A stretch of 64,000 nucleotides of DNA from Thalassococcus halodurans (lineage in GTDB: Bacteria > Pseudomonadota > Alphaproteobacteria > Rhodobacterales > Rhodobacteraceae). Positions 36,612 to 46,441 of this stretch are shown here, piece after piece; the first letter of the stretch is position 1; each line of letters starts with the position of its first letter. Location: assembly GCF_900108225.1 (NCBI RefSeq), contig NZ_FNUZ01000002.1:250501-314500 (forward strand). Direction: 5' to 3'. The position numbers and the translations under genes are program-made. The notes below the pieces were generated by a model that ran no database searches, was not told where the DNA came from, and worked only from the letters and a program-made list of their open reading frames with translations.

Positions 36612-39600
36612 TTATTCGGCGGCCCTAAGCGGCATTCCCGATTTCGGCTTGTCCGGTGTCGAAGACGTCTCGCCCCCGTCATCCCACAGGATTGTCGGCA
36701 CCTCGACATGGCGGGATTCACGGCGCATTGCCCAATCCCGAGCGATTTCGCTGCCGCGACCGAAGGACAGACGTGCCAGCAAACGGCCCAACCATTGCGC
36801 GTATTTGACCGTCCAGATCCGCAGCGCCAGCATCGACGGCGTAAACACAAGCGTCAGAACCGTCGCAATGCCAAGGCCAAAGACTACCGCTGTCGCCAGC
36901 TGTTTCCACCACAGCGATGTCGGGCTGTTCAGCGCATAGCTGCCGCCGAAGAAATCAAGGCTGAGACCGAACATCATCGGCGCAAGGCCGGCCATTGTGG
37001 TGATCGTGGTCAGCAAAACAGGACGGATGCGCGATTCAGCCGTGCGGATGATCGCCTCGATCCGCGGCATGTGGACCTCGTATTCCTGATAGGTATCGAT
37101 CAGAACGATGTTGTTGTTCACCACGATCCCCGCAAGCGCGACGATGCCGGTGCCGGTCATGATGATCGAGAATGTCTGACCCATCAGAAGCATCCCGATC
37201 AGAACGCCTGCGGTGGACAGGATCACAGCCAGAAGAACCAGAACCGAGTTGTAGAACGAGTTGAACTGAGCGAGCAGGATGATGAACATCAGGCCCAAAG
37301 CGGCTGTGAAGGCGCTGCTGAGAAAGGCGGCGCTTTCCTCTTGGTCTTCTTGGTCGCCGGTCCATTCCCACTCGATGCCAGCGGGGAAAGGCTTGGTATC
37401 AAGCCATTCCGTCAGCACCTCGATCCGTTCGTTCGGGTTCACGGACACTGCCGCCAGTTTAAAGCTGTCCGGCAGGGTGGCAGTGAAATCAGCGACACGG
37501 GTTTCGAACTCGGCAAAGCTCGGAATGTCTGAGGCGATGAGACCGTTCTCCTCCGCAGTAGCGATCAAAGCATCGTACTGACCACGCCAGAACTCGGTGT
37601 CACGATCCATCGCGTCAAAGGTGAAAGAATAGCTTTTATCACCGATCTTAACCGCGCCGTCTTCGTCCGCCAAAGCGTAGCCAAGGATCGCGCCATCCGC
37701 ATTCGCGCGGATTTTGAACAGATCGGCTGTAACATCGGCTTTCACGTCGAAATACCGTTTCTGATCCACGCGGCTGATTTCGGCCAGTTTGGCGACCGGT
37801 TCACGCGTGATGAAGTTCGACAGTGGCACAAGGCCTTCGTTCGTGCGGACCTTAAGGGAATCCAGCGTTGAAAGCAGGCGGTCTTTTTCCGGCAGACGCA
37901 CACGGATGTCGATTTCTTCATCCGATGTATCGACGCGCATCGTGTCCAGCAGAATGCCGCGTGTCACAAGCTGAACCATCGCGCCGACGGCCGCCACGTT
38001 GGCGCCATAGCGACCGGCCTTTTCAACATCCACGTCGATCTGCCAGTCAATGCCGGGCAGGGGGAGCGTGTCTTCAATCAGGCGCAGACCTGCGGTTTCT
38101 TCGAACTGGGCGCGGGTCAGTTCCGTTGCTGTGATCAGGTCATCCCAGTTGTCGCCTTTGACCCGCAGGTGCACAGGCTTGGCCGAGGCCGGACCCATCG
38201 CAAGGTTCAGGATCTCGGTGCGGACGCCGGGGATGGTCGACAGTTCTTCCGTCAGTTCGGAAATCACCGTGTCGCCATCAAGCGCGGGGTTCTTCACGTC
38301 GATCTCAAAACCGAAGTCGAGGAAGGGCAGCGGCTTCCAGATCTCGCGCGCGTCAGGGCGTTCTTCCCATGGAATGGTTTCGAACTGAATCTGACCGATG
38401 GTGTCTTTGGGTGGTTGCGCACCACCTGTGTTGGACGACAGGCCACCGTCGCCCGCAAAGGAAAAGGCCGTCTGTACGCCCGGATGGTTCAGAACCACCT
38501 GTTCCGCACGCCGCACCAGCGCGTCTTTTTCAGCAAGGCTCAGGTTGCCACGCGCCATGACGTAAACCAGCGCCTGTTCGGGCTCGGTTTCGACAAAGAA
38601 TTCGGTGCCGTTGTTGTTTTCGCCAAAGTAGCTGAAGGTCGACATGACGAACATCACCACGGCGGCAATTGTCACCAATGGCATAATGGGGTTGCCGACG
38701 ATGAACGACATGAAGCGCCCGAACATTGTGCGGCGGTACCCTGCGTCCACACGGTCTTTCTTGCGATGGATCGCTGCTGCATCCATGACGATGGATGTCA
38801 GCGATGCGAAAATCAGGAAAACGACGACGCCCGGCATGTAAGCCATAAAGCCGGTGCCGATTGGTTCAAACAGATACGCAGGGTTCAGCAACATCATCGC
38901 GCCAACGAACATTCCGAACAGTACGACAGGAACCAAAGCCGCGCGAACAGCCCAAGGCGTCGAGGCGCGCAAAGCGTCTGTCGCGTTGTTCAATGTGCGC
39001 GAAAAACGGCCCGAAACACCGCCCATGACAGGCAAATAAATCAGGGCAACGATCAGCGATGCAGACAGAACGAAAATCAAAGTGACTGGCAGCATGCCCA
39101 TAAATTCGCCCGGAACACCCGGCCAGAACAGCATTGGCAAGAAAGCACAGAGCGTTGTTGCCGTCGAACTGATCACCGGCCAGAACATCCGTTTCGCGGC
39201 CTCGACATAGGCCGACATCGGGCCAGAACCCTCTGATATGCGTTTGTCGGCATATTCAACAACGACAATCGCGCCATCAACCAGCATCCCGACCGCAAGG
39301 ATCAGGCCGAACATCACAATGTTCGAAATGGTGATGCCCATGAGGGCCAAGAGCACGAAGCAAAGTAGAAAAGATGTCGGAATAGCGAAACCGACCAGCA
39401 GAGCGGGGCGCGTGCCCAGCGATGCCAGAACAACGATCATCACAAGCGCAATGGCTGTAAGGACCGACCCTTCAAGCTGGCTGACCATCGAGGCCACGGT
39501 ACGGCTTTGATCGTTTGAAGTGCCCAGTGAGACCACGGCCTTAAGCTCGTCCGGCCATTCAGCGCGGGCCTCTTCCACCACGCGGCGGACCTCGGCGCTG

Positions 39601-40481
39601 GTGTCAATCAGGTTGAAACCCTTGCGCTTGACCACCTGAAGCGCCACAGACGTTTCACCGTTAAAGCGCGCGGTCGAGGTGCGGTCGACGAACGTCAGGT
39701 TGATCCGCGCCAGATCGCCAAGGGTGATCACGCGGTCGCCATTGGTTTTGACGGGCAGGTTATAGACGTCCTGCGCATCATCAAAGGACGACGGAATCTT
39801 GACCGAAAACGCGCCGGTTTCGGTTTCAACTTCGCCCGCAGCAATCAGTTGGTTGTTGTTTTGAACAACGTCGATCAGTTCGCCTGCGGTCACATTGTAG
39901 GATTCCAGACGCAGAGGATCGATGATGACTTCAAGCATTTCATCGCGGTTGCCAGCGATGCCGGCCTCAAGCACTGCGTCCAGACCTTCGATTTTATCCT
40001 GAAGATTTTTGGCGATTTGTACCATCGTCCGTTCCGGCACCGGGCCGGTCAGGTTGACGATGACAATCGGGAACAGGGAAAAGTTGATTTCGTTGATCGA
40101 GTACTGCTCGGCCCCGTCGGGAAACTTGGCTTCTGCATTGTTCATCGCGTCACGGACGTCGGCCATGACCTTGGTCTTGTCCCAACCGAATTCGAACTCC
40201 AGCGCGACACCAGCATAGCCTTCGGCAGCGGTGGACGACATGGTTTTCAGCCCATCAAGGTCCGAAAGCTCGGTCTCCATCGGCTTGACGAGCAGGGTCT
40301 CTGAGTCTGTCGCAGAGATGCCGGGGAAGGGAACGGATACGAAAAGAGCCGGAATTTCGATATCCGGCTCGCCTTCTTTCGGCAACGACACGTAGCAATA
40401 CGCCCCGACGGCAATCGACAGGATGATAAAGGCTATGACCATCCGCGCCCGAGAGGCGGCCCAATCTACGATACCGGTCAT
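36612..40481 (-). CDS. RND efflux pump permease, unusually long
   Basis: This 1289-residue inner-membrane pump subunit belongs to the AcrB/HAE1 superfamily, about 240 residues longer than AcrB. It has the N-terminal helix, porter segments (KEGEPDIEIPALFVSVPFPG, DGLKTMSSTA), a large helical block, and a second half with the usual porter domain. The TM4 proton-relay motif reads GMLVDGAIVVVEYAD: AcrB has two Asp (DD), here one Asp is replaced by Gly. Extra hydrophobic stretches around residues 500-630 (PVVLFGMFVGAMMLL, GVVVFLIFASLTSIV, PLVTIAAVVMFVMST) enlarge the TM6-TM7 region. It overlaps the adaptor gene by four bases. Substrate is unknown. Confidence 0.9.
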   Translation of the reverse strand: MTGIVDWAASRARMVIAFIILSIAVGAYCYVSLPKEGEPDIEIPALFVSVPFPGISATDSETLLVKPMETELSDLDGLKTMSSTAAEGYAGVALEFEFGWDKTKVMADVRDAMNNAEAKFPDGAEQYSINEINFSLFPIVIVNLTGPVPERTMVQIAKNLQDKIEGLDAVLEAGIAGNRDEMLEVIIDPLRLESYNVTAGELIDVVQNNNQLIAAGEVETETGAFSVKIPSSFDDAQDVYNLPVKTNGDRVITLGDLARINLTFVDRTSTARFNGETSVALQVVKRKGFNLIDTSAEVRRVVEEARAEWPDELKAVVSLGTSNDQSRTVASMVSQLEGSVLTAIALVMIVVLASLGTRPALLVGFAIPTSFLLCFVLLALMGITISNIVMFGLILAVGMLVDGAIVVVEYADKRISEGSGPMSAYVEAAKRMFWPVISSTATTLCAFLPMLFWPGVPGEFMGMLPVTLIFVLSASLIVALIYLPVMGGVSGRFSRTLNNATDALRASTPWAVRAALVPVVLFGMFVGAMMLLNPAYLFEPIGTGFMAYMPGVVVFLIFASLTSIVMDAAAIHRKKDRVDAGYRRTMFGRFMSFIVGNPIMPLVTIAAVVMFVMSTFSYFGENNNGTEFFVETEPEQALVYVMARGNLSLAEKDALVRRAEQVVLNHPGVQTAFSFAGDGGLSSNTGGAQPPKDTIGQIQFETIPWEERPDAREIWKPLPFLDFGFEIDVKNPALDGDTVISELTEELSTIPGVRTEILNLAMGPASAKPVHLRVKGDNWDDLITATELTRAQFEETAGLRLIEDTLPLPGIDWQIDVDVEKAGRYGANVAAVGAMVQLVTRGILLDTMRVDTSDEEIDIRVRLPEKDRLLSTLDSLKVRTNEGLVPLSNFITREPVAKLAEISRVDQKRYFDVKADVTADLFKIRANADGAILGYALADEDGAVKIGDKSYSFTFDAMDRDTEFWRGQYDALIATAEENGLIASDIPSFAEFETRVADFTATLPDSFKLAAVSVNPNERIEVLTEWLDTKPFPAGIEWEWTGDQEDQEESAAFLSSAFTAALGLMFIILLAQFNSFYNSVLVLLAVILSTAGVLIGMLLMGQTFSIIMTGTGIVALAGIVVNNNIVLIDTYQEYEVHMPRIEAIIRTAESRIRPVLLTTITTMAGLAPMMFGLSLDFFGGSYALNSPTSLWWKQLATAVVFGLGIATVLTLVFTPSMLALRIWTVKYAQWLGRLLARLSFGRGSEIARDWAMRRESRHVEVPTILWDDGGETSSTPDKPKSGMPLRAAE

Positions 40482-41779
40482 TGGAGAACGTCCTCATAGG
40501 ATGGAATGACAGGCACGCCGTCTGTGACAAATTCCTGACCGACTGTGATGATGTTCACTGTCTCGGGCAGGTCCGCGACCAGCATACCTTCCTGAGTGTC
40601 GCGCAGGATTGTGACGCCCATGAATTGCGCGGTCATATCGTCCGAGACTGTACGCACGCCAATGTCGCCCTGATCGTTCAGGGTCAGCGCAGATTGCGGA
40701 ACCAGATGCGCAGGCGCGCCTTCGGCTTGGATGCCGATTTCAACGGTTTGGCCCGCGCTGATCTGCAGGGCTGTGTTCGGTACATTGATTTCGACACGGA
40801 ACGTGCGTGTCAGGGCATCGGCGCGACGGGAAACAAAGGACACACGTCCTGTGATGGTCGACCCGTCGGTGAAACGCGCACCGGCCGGAGAGCCCACTGC
40901 AATCTTGCCTACTTGCGTTTCCGGCACAAAGCCCACCAGTTTGATCGGGTCCAACTGAAGGATCGATGCGCAGTGGCCGCCAGCAGTTAGAAGCGCCCCG
41001 AGCTCGGCAGTGTCTGTTTCCAAAAGGCCCGCGAACGGTGCTTTGATGTCCAGCTTGGCGATGTCATCCTTGGCACGGGCCACGCCAGCCTCGGCGGCTT
41101 GAATGGCCGCTTGGGCGCTTTCCAACCCGGCCTTGGCCGCTTCGACACCTGCCTGCGCCGACACAACCGCCGCTTCGCTGCTGCGCAACTGGGCTGTGGC
41201 CGCCGCAACGCGGGTTTCCGAGGCAAAACCACCTTCGCTCAGGCGGCTTGCGGCTGTTTCGTTGATCTTGGCTTCGCTAAGCGCTGCATTGGCTTCTGCC
41301 AATCGCGCCTCGGCCTCGGGTACGCGTGCTTGTGCTTCGGGGACGCCAGCGAGCGCATTCGCATAGGCTGCTTCGGCTTCGGCAAGCGACGTCTGGCGCG
41401 TGCCCGGGTCCAGTTTGCAGAGCAGTTCGCCCTCCTGAACAAAGGCACCTTTCCGCAGCGGTTCCGAAATAACCTTGCCTGCGGTTTCCGCCATCACATC
41501 CACTTCGCGCATGGCTTCTGTTTCGCCGCGCAGGATTATCTGCGTATCGACCAACTGCGCCGTGCTTTTCATCGCCATGACCCGAACCTTGGCTTCTGCT
41601 GCCGGTTTCTCGGCCTCAGCTTCGGCGGTTTCGACCGGTGTATCGCCCTCGGTGCCCTGTTCTGTTTGCTCTGCCGGGGCTGTGCCGGTTGCAAATGCCA
41701 TGACTTCATCCCGTTTCAGAACGACGCCATACAAAATCAGAGCGACCACAATCGCTGTTATCAACGGAACAATTCGCAT
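40478..41779 (-). CDS. RND efflux membrane fusion protein (HlyD/AcrA family)
   Basis: This 433-residue periplasmic adaptor has an N-terminal membrane segment (IVPLITAIVVALILYGVV), an acidic linker, a beta-barrel/lipoyl part (VDVMAETAGKVISEPLRKGA), a very Ala/Glu-rich coiled-coil hairpin of about 130 residues (AEAAYANALAGVPEAQARVP onward) and a closing barrel. It links the RND permease to an outer-membrane channel, none of which is encoded nearby, so a shared TolC-like channel is likely. It precedes the permease with an ATGA overlap. No regulator gene adjoins; the 265-base gap upstream faces yfgM divergently. Confidence 0.9.
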   Translation of the reverse strand: MRIVPLITAIVVALILYGVVLKRDEVMAFATGTAPAEQTEQGTEGDTPVETAEAEAEKPAAEAKVRVMAMKSTAQLVDTQIILRGETEAMREVDVMAETAGKVISEPLRKGAFVQEGELLCKLDPGTRQTSLAEAEAAYANALAGVPEAQARVPEAEARLAEANAALSEAKINETAASRLSEGGFASETRVAAATAQLRSSEAAVVSAQAGVEAAKAGLESAQAAIQAAEAGVARAKDDIAKLDIKAPFAGLLETDTAELGALLTAGGHCASILQLDPIKLVGFVPETQVGKIAVGSPAGARFTDGSTITGRVSFVSRRADALTRTFRVEINVPNTALQISAGQTVEIGIQAEGAPAHLVPQSALTLNDQGDIGVRTVSDDMTAQFMGVTILRDTQEGMLVADLPETVNIITVGQEFVTDGVPVIPSYEDVLQ

Positions 41780-42044
41780 TCAGTCAGGTCCTGTCGTCTT
41801 GGCCGGTCACGGCGGTCTTTGCATGAAAACAAGAAAATTTTAGGGCCGGTTCAATTTCGGTCCCGAAAACTTGGTCGAGCCAATCTGTGTCATGCTGCAC
41901 TTGCAATGTAAACTAATCAGTTCAAATTCACTTTGAAAGCGATATTTAAATCGGAGAGAAAAGTTTCAACCCCTTCGCTGCTCTTGGCTTGTGTTTTCTC
42001 AGCAGGTAAGAGGGGACAACAATTCTTTCGGCACGAGGTTCGGT

Positions 42045-42704
42045 GTGAGCAATCCTGATAGTTTCATTGATGAGGTGACCGAAGAAGTGCGTCGCGACCA
42101 GATGTACGCGTCACTGCGCAAATACGGCTGGATCGGCGTGCTGGCGGTTGCTTTGATCGTTGGCGGCGCGGCATGGCGCGAATATCAAAAAGCTCAGGAA
42201 ACGGCAGCGGCACAGGCCTTTGGCAATGCGCTGGTTGCGGCCTTGGAATCAGAAACGCCCGAGGATCGCATCGCCGCGTTGTCCGAGGTTGATGCACCGA
42301 CCGGCGCAGCCGAGTCAGTTCGGGCCATGTTGTTGGGCGCTGAGCAGGCCGCATCAGATCAGGATGCAGCGGCTGCAGATACCATGGCGCAAGTCGGCGC
42401 AAATACGGATGCCCCCGAGATCTATCGCCAAATCGCGACCTTCAAGGCACTAAGCAAGAACGACAGCAATCTGTCCGCAGAAGACCGCCGTGCCGGTTTT
42501 GTCGCGATGACACAGCCGGGCCATCCGCTGCGTTTGCTGTCTGAAGAACAAATCGCCCTGATCGAGATTGACGCAGGCGAAACCGAGGCCGCGATTGCGC
42601 GCCTTCAGGCAATTCTTGTTGATGATGAGGCCACGCAGGGCTTGCGCCGTCGTGCGACACAGTTGATTGTGTCGTTGGGCGGTTCGTTGGTCGCTGGAAG
42701 TTAA
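42045..42704 (+). CDS. YfgM-like membrane-anchored tetratricopeptide protein
   Basis: This 219-residue protein has a cytoplasmic N-terminus (SFIDEVTEEVRRDQMYASLR), one transmembrane helix (YGWIGVLAVALIVGGAAWREY, about residues 26-46) and a helical periplasmic domain of the YfgM/TPR_21 type with several Ala-rich helices. YfgM associates with SecYEG and PpiD in E. coli. I start at GTG 42045, with GAGG six bases upstream; an ATG at 41991 adds 18 poorly conserved residues. The order yfgM-bamB-der is the same as in E. coli. Confidence 0.8.
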   Translation: MSNPDSFIDEVTEEVRRDQMYASLRKYGWIGVLAVALIVGGAAWREYQKAQETAAAQAFGNALVAALESETPEDRIAALSEVDAPTGAAESVRAMLLGAEQAASDQDAAAADTMAQVGANTDAPEIYRQIATFKALSKNDSNLSAEDRRAGFVAMTQPGHPLRLLSEEQIALIEIDAGETEAAIARLQAILVDDEATQGLRRRATQLIVSLGGSLVAGS

Positions 42705-42736
42705 TGCGACAAAAAAGAAACGGGAGCGGGGCAACT

Positions 42737-44056
42737 ATGACAACAGGACTTAAGATTTCCGTTGCAGTTTTCGGGCTTGGCCTGCTGTCGGCATGCTCTC
42801 AGAGCGATCCGATCCTGCCGGGCGAACGTTTGGCATTGCGCGCGGGCGACACAGCCGCAGCGACAGAGGTGGAAAACCGCGCTGTGGCAGCCAACCTGCC
42901 CGCAGCGGTATCCAACGGCCAATGGGCGCAAAGCCCTGTCAGTCCCTTTGCACGCACCACCCATGCCGCACTGCAACTGCCGCTGCAGCAGGTTTGGTCC
43001 ACGTCCATCGGCGATGGTGACAAGCGCCGCAAGCGTTTGAACACGACGCCGGTATCGGATGGCGCGCGTATTTACACGATGTCCTCTGATCTGCGCATCA
43101 CAGCGACCGATACTTCTGGTGCTGCGGTCTGGACACATCAGCTTGAAACACCGCGCGACAGTGCTGCCAGCGTTCAGGGTGGCGGTCTAGGTGTTGCCGA
43201 TGGTGTTCTGTATGCGACGTCAGGCTTGGGTCAGTTGACTGCGCTGGAAGCAGCGACAGGGTCCGTTGTCTGGACACAGGATCTGGACACGGTTGCCACA
43301 GGCGCGCCGACGATTTCTGGCGGTCTGGTGTATCTGACGTCGGGCGATAACATCGGCTGGGCGATTGAAACAGACAGCGGTCGTGTCCGTTGGCAGACCG
43401 AAACTGTGGCCGATATCAACAACGTGGCCGGTGCTCCTGCGCCTGCGCTGGAAGGTGACCGTGTCGTGTTCGGCTTTGGCAACGGTCAAATCCAGACGAC
43501 TTTCCGCCAAGGCGGCTTGTCCTTGTGGTCCAGCGAAATTGCAGGCCAGCGCAAAGGCCGCGCAGTGAACACAGTCGGCGATATCACGGGTGATCCTGTG
43601 ATTGCAGACGGTAGCCTGTATGCCGGCAACCACTCTGGCAGCATGGCAGGTTTCGATCTGTTCTCGGGCGATCGCAAATGGACTCTTGCCGAAGGTGCGC
43701 TGCACCAGCCTTGGGTCGCGGGCGGCTCCGTGTACTTTGTGTCAGACCTAAATGAACTCAAGCGTGTCGACGCAGAGACCGGCGAACAGATCTGGTCGGT
43801 CGAACTGCCCGGCTGGGTGCCTTCCGCACGTCCGCACAAACGCCGCGATCGGTCGTACGTGAACTACGGCCCGATCCTGGCCGGTGGTCAGTTGATCGTT
43901 GCATCCTCGGATGGCGCGATCCGCATGTTCAACCCAGAAGACGGCGCGTTGACTTCGCAGGTCGACATTCCGGGCGGCGCAACCACATCGCCCATCGTTG
44001 TAAACGGCACGCTTTATGTTGTGTCGAAGAAGGGCACACTTTTCGCGTATCGTTGA
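42737..44056 (+). CDS. bamB: BamB-like outer-membrane assembly lipoprotein
   Basis: This 439-residue lipoprotein starts at ATG 42737 with signal and lipobox (LGLLSACSQSD) and folds as a PQQ-type beta-propeller: repeated blocks such as AVWTHQLETPRDSAAS, TGSVVWTQDLDTV, GRVRWQTETV, GDRKWTLAEGAL and GEQIWSVELPG mark the blades. BamB helps the BAM complex insert outer-membrane proteins. It follows yfgM by 32 bases and precedes der by 96, a widely conserved gene order that supports the call. No alcohol-dehydrogenase catalytic features are present. Confidence 0.9.
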   Translation: MTTGLKISVAVFGLGLLSACSQSDPILPGERLALRAGDTAAATEVENRAVAANLPAAVSNGQWAQSPVSPFARTTHAALQLPLQQVWSTSIGDGDKRRKRLNTTPVSDGARIYTMSSDLRITATDTSGAAVWTHQLETPRDSAASVQGGGLGVADGVLYATSGLGQLTALEAATGSVVWTQDLDTVATGAPTISGGLVYLTSGDNIGWAIETDSGRVRWQTETVADINNVAGAPAPALEGDRVVFGFGNGQIQTTFRQGGLSLWSSEIAGQRKGRAVNTVGDITGDPVIADGSLYAGNHSGSMAGFDLFSGDRKWTLAEGALHQPWVAGGSVYFVSDLNELKRVDAETGEQIWSVELPGWVPSARPHKRRDRSYVNYGPILAGGQLIVASSDGAIRMFNPEDGALTSQVDIPGGATTSPIVVNGTLYVVSKKGTLFAYR

Positions 44057-44152
44057 TTGCCCGCAACCTGAACGGCCAGCCCATGTGATTGGGCTGGACA
44101 TGGTTCCGGCAACGACGTAAACGCTGCGCCTTGATCAAGCTACGGAACCGAA

Positions 44153-45622
44153 ATGTCATTCACACTCGCCATCGTTGGACGGCCCAATGTCGGAAAGTCC
44201 ACATTGTTCAACCGACTTGTCGGCAAAAAGCTGGCGTTGGTGGATGACCAGCCCGGTGTCACACGTGACTTGCGTGAAGGTGCCGGCAAACTGGTGGATC
44301 TGCGCTTTACCGTGATCGACACCGCCGGTCTGGAAGAAGCGACGGATGAATCCCTGCAAGGCCGGATGCGCAAGCTGACCGAACGCGCGGTGGATATGGC
44401 CGACATCTGCCTGTTCATGGTGGATGCCCGCACGGGTATCACCCCGACCGACGAAGTCTTTGCCGAAATCCTGCGCAAGCGTGCCGATCACGTTTTGCTG
44501 GCTGCGAACAAGGCCGAAGGCCGCGCGGCTGAGGGCGGGGTGCTTGAAGCATGGAACCTTGGTCTGGGCGAACCGATCCCGCTGTCTGCGGAACACGGCG
44601 AAGGCCTAAACGAGCTTTATTCCGCTTTGCTGCCTTTGGCCGAAGCCTATGAAGAGAGCGCCGCGGAAGCAGAGGAAGAAAGCCCAGAGGTTTCCGTTGA
44701 ACTCGACGACGATGATTTCGAGGATGAAGACAACATCCCCATGCCGACGGCGAAAAAGCCGTTGCAGGTGGCGGTCGTCGGGCGTCCGAACGCGGGTAAA
44801 TCCACACTTATCAACCAGTTGCTGGGCGAAGACCGTCTGCTGACCGGTCCCGAGGCCGGGATCACGCGCGACGCGATTTCGCTGAATTTGGATTGGAAGG
44901 GTGTTCCAACCCGTATCTTTGACACCGCCGGTATGCGCAAACGCGCGAAGGTTCAGGAAAAGCTGGAAAAGCTGTCGGTCTCTGACGGTCTGCGTGCCGT
45001 CAAGTTTGCCGAAGTTGTTGTCGTTCTGCTGGACGCAGCCATCCCCTTTGAACAGCAGGATTTGCGGATTGCGGATCTGGCCGAACGGGAAGGCCGCGCG
45101 GTTGTCGTGGCGGTCAACAAATGGGATCTGGAAGACGAGAAAAATGAAAAGCTGAAGGCATTGAAGGAAGCGTTCGAGCGCCTTCTGCCGCAGCTGCGCG
45201 GTGCACCTTTGGTGACGGTCTCTGCTCGGACCGGCCGCGGAATGGACCGCCTCCACGAGGCGGTGATGCGTGCGTACAGAACATGGAACGCACGTATTTC
45301 GACAGCACGTTTGAACCGCTGGCTGGAAGGGATGATTTCATCCCACCCGCCGCCTGCGCCGCAAGGCAAGCGGATCAAGCTGCGCTACATGACGCAAGTG
45401 AAAACGCGTCCGCCGCATTTCGTGGTGATGTGTTCTCATCCGGACAAGTTGCCGGATAGCTATTCGCGTTATCTTATCAATGGCTTGCGTGCCGACTTTG
45501 ACATGCCGGGCACACCCATTCGCCTGACCATGCGCGGCCAGTCGGACAAGAACCCGTACAAGGGCCGTCGCAAGACGAACGCCGGTGCGTTGACCAAGCA
45601 TTTGGGTAAGAAGAAGTCGTGA
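44153..45622 (+). CDS. der: Ribosome assembly GTPase Der (EngA)
   Basis: This 489-residue protein has two tandem GTPase domains: [16 protein letters not shown] near residue 8 with DTAGLEEA and NKAEG, and [16 protein letters not shown] near residue 210 with DTAGMRKR and NKWDLE. A very acidic linker (about residues 163-195; [13 protein letters not shown]) joins them, followed by a KH-like C-terminal domain ([20 protein letters not shown]). It acts in 50S subunit maturation and is essential in most bacteria. A hairpin terminator lies 30 bases after the stop. Confidence 0.96.
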   Translation: MSFTLAIVGRPNVGKSTLFNRLVGKKLALVDDQPGVTRDLREGAGKLVDLRFTVIDTAGLEEATDESLQGRMRKLTERAVDMADICLFMVDARTGITPTDEVFAEILRKRADHVLLAANKAEGRAAEGGVLEAWNLGLGEPIPLSAEHGEGLNELYSALLPLAEAYEESAAEAEEESPEVSVELDDDDFEDEDNIPMPTAKKPLQVAVVGRPNAGKSTLINQLLGEDRLLTGPEAGITRDAISLNLDWKGVPTRIFDTAGMRKRAKVQEKLEKLSVSDGLRAVKFAEVVVVLLDAAIPFEQQDLRIADLAEREGRAVVVAVNKWDLEDEKNEKLKALKEAFERLLPQLRGAPLVTVSARTGRGMDRLHEAVMRAYRTWNARISTARLNRWLEGMISSHPPPAPQGKRIKLRYMTQVKTRPPHFVVMCSHPDKLPDSYSRYLINGLRADFDMPGTPIRLTMRGQSDKNPYKGRRKTNAGALTKHLGKKKS

Positions 45623-45651
45623 GTTTACGTTGCAAGTAAGCTACGCAGGTT

Positions 45652-45668
45652 AGAGGGCTTTGCCCTCT
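45652..45668 (+). terminator. Hairpin after der
   Basis: AGAGGGC-TTT-GCCCTCT is a perfect 7-bp stem followed by CTTGTGTCTT, a modest U-rich stretch. It fits a moderate-strength terminator for der. Confidence 0.6.
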
Positions 45669-45721
45669 CTTGTGTCTTCGGCACAATTCACTCCCAAGGT
45701 ATTTCGGGAAAGAAAATACTG

Positions 45722-46441
45722 CTATTCAGTGTCCGTCCCGCGCACTGCGAGGATCGCAAGAATGCCGATGACGCACAGGCCGGATACGGCGATGTTCAAT
45801 GGCTGGCTGTTGGACACGATGATGCCGACCAGCGCCCAGATCACAGCGAGGCCATACTCGGGCGCTCGGTGCAGTGAGAATTGGATGAAAAGCGCGATGG
45901 TCAGGGCGAGAGACAAAGAGACCAAAGCGGCCAGCGTGCCGTTCAGGATGCCATAGCCTGCCAGCATGAGGCCCACGGAAACGCAGGACGCCGCTGTCAG
46001 CCAGCCCGCGTAGATGGCGACAGGAGACAGTTGTAGCCAACGATCTTCGTCACCCAGTTTGTAAAGCGCCATGACAGCTGTGCCCAGCATCAGCCAGATC
46101 ATCACAGTGGCGACAGGGACCGACAGATTGGCAGCAGGGATCCACGCGGTGCCAATGACAAGGCTTGCGGCCAGCCACGGACGGGCAGGTGCCCAGTCTT
46201 CGTCTGTTGCGCGGCGGAGCAGGCCGAAACCGGTTCCGATGATCAGCCAGAGGTAAATCAACCCCCAGATGGAAAACGCATAGCCCGCCGGTTGGACCGG
46301 CGGGTTGTCTTGCGGGACAGGAAACTGATCCGGTGAGAACCCGTTAAAGCCGTCTGACAGAAAGGGCGACGCCGCAAAGGCGAGCGCCGCTAATGCCGTC
46401 ACAAAAGCCCAGAGTACTTTCGGAAAGTCCTGTTTGATCAT
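45722..46441 (-). CDS. Integral membrane protein, possible TspO/MBR-related
   Basis: This 239-residue protein has about seven hydrophobic segments. The [19 protein letters not shown] block near residue 52, with several Trp and Tyr residues, recalls a TspO-related family often annotated as tryptophan-rich sensory proteins, but the protein is longer than TspO (about 160 residues) and I am not sure of the family. No catalytic motif is visible. Its start overlaps the serS stop by four bases (ATGA), so it is translated from the serS mRNA. Confidence 0.55.
   Translation of the reverse strand: MIKQDFPKVLWAFVTALAALAFAASPFLSDGFNGFSPDQFPVPQDNPPVQPAGYAFSIWGLIYLWLIIGTGFGLLRRATDEDWAPARPWLAASLVIGTAWIPAANLSVPVATVMIWLMLGTAVMALYKLGDEDRWLQLSPVAIYAGWLTAASCVSVGLMLAGYGILNGTLAALVSLSLALTIALFIQFSLHRAPEYGLAVIWALVGIIVSNSQPLNIAVSGLCVIGILAILAVRGTDTE

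Noticed and set aside
36605-36625. GGGCCGC/GCGGCCC hairpin at the exporter/RND convergent junction
   Set aside because: Lies partly in the RND C-terminal codons and has no T-tract on either strand, so not called a terminator.
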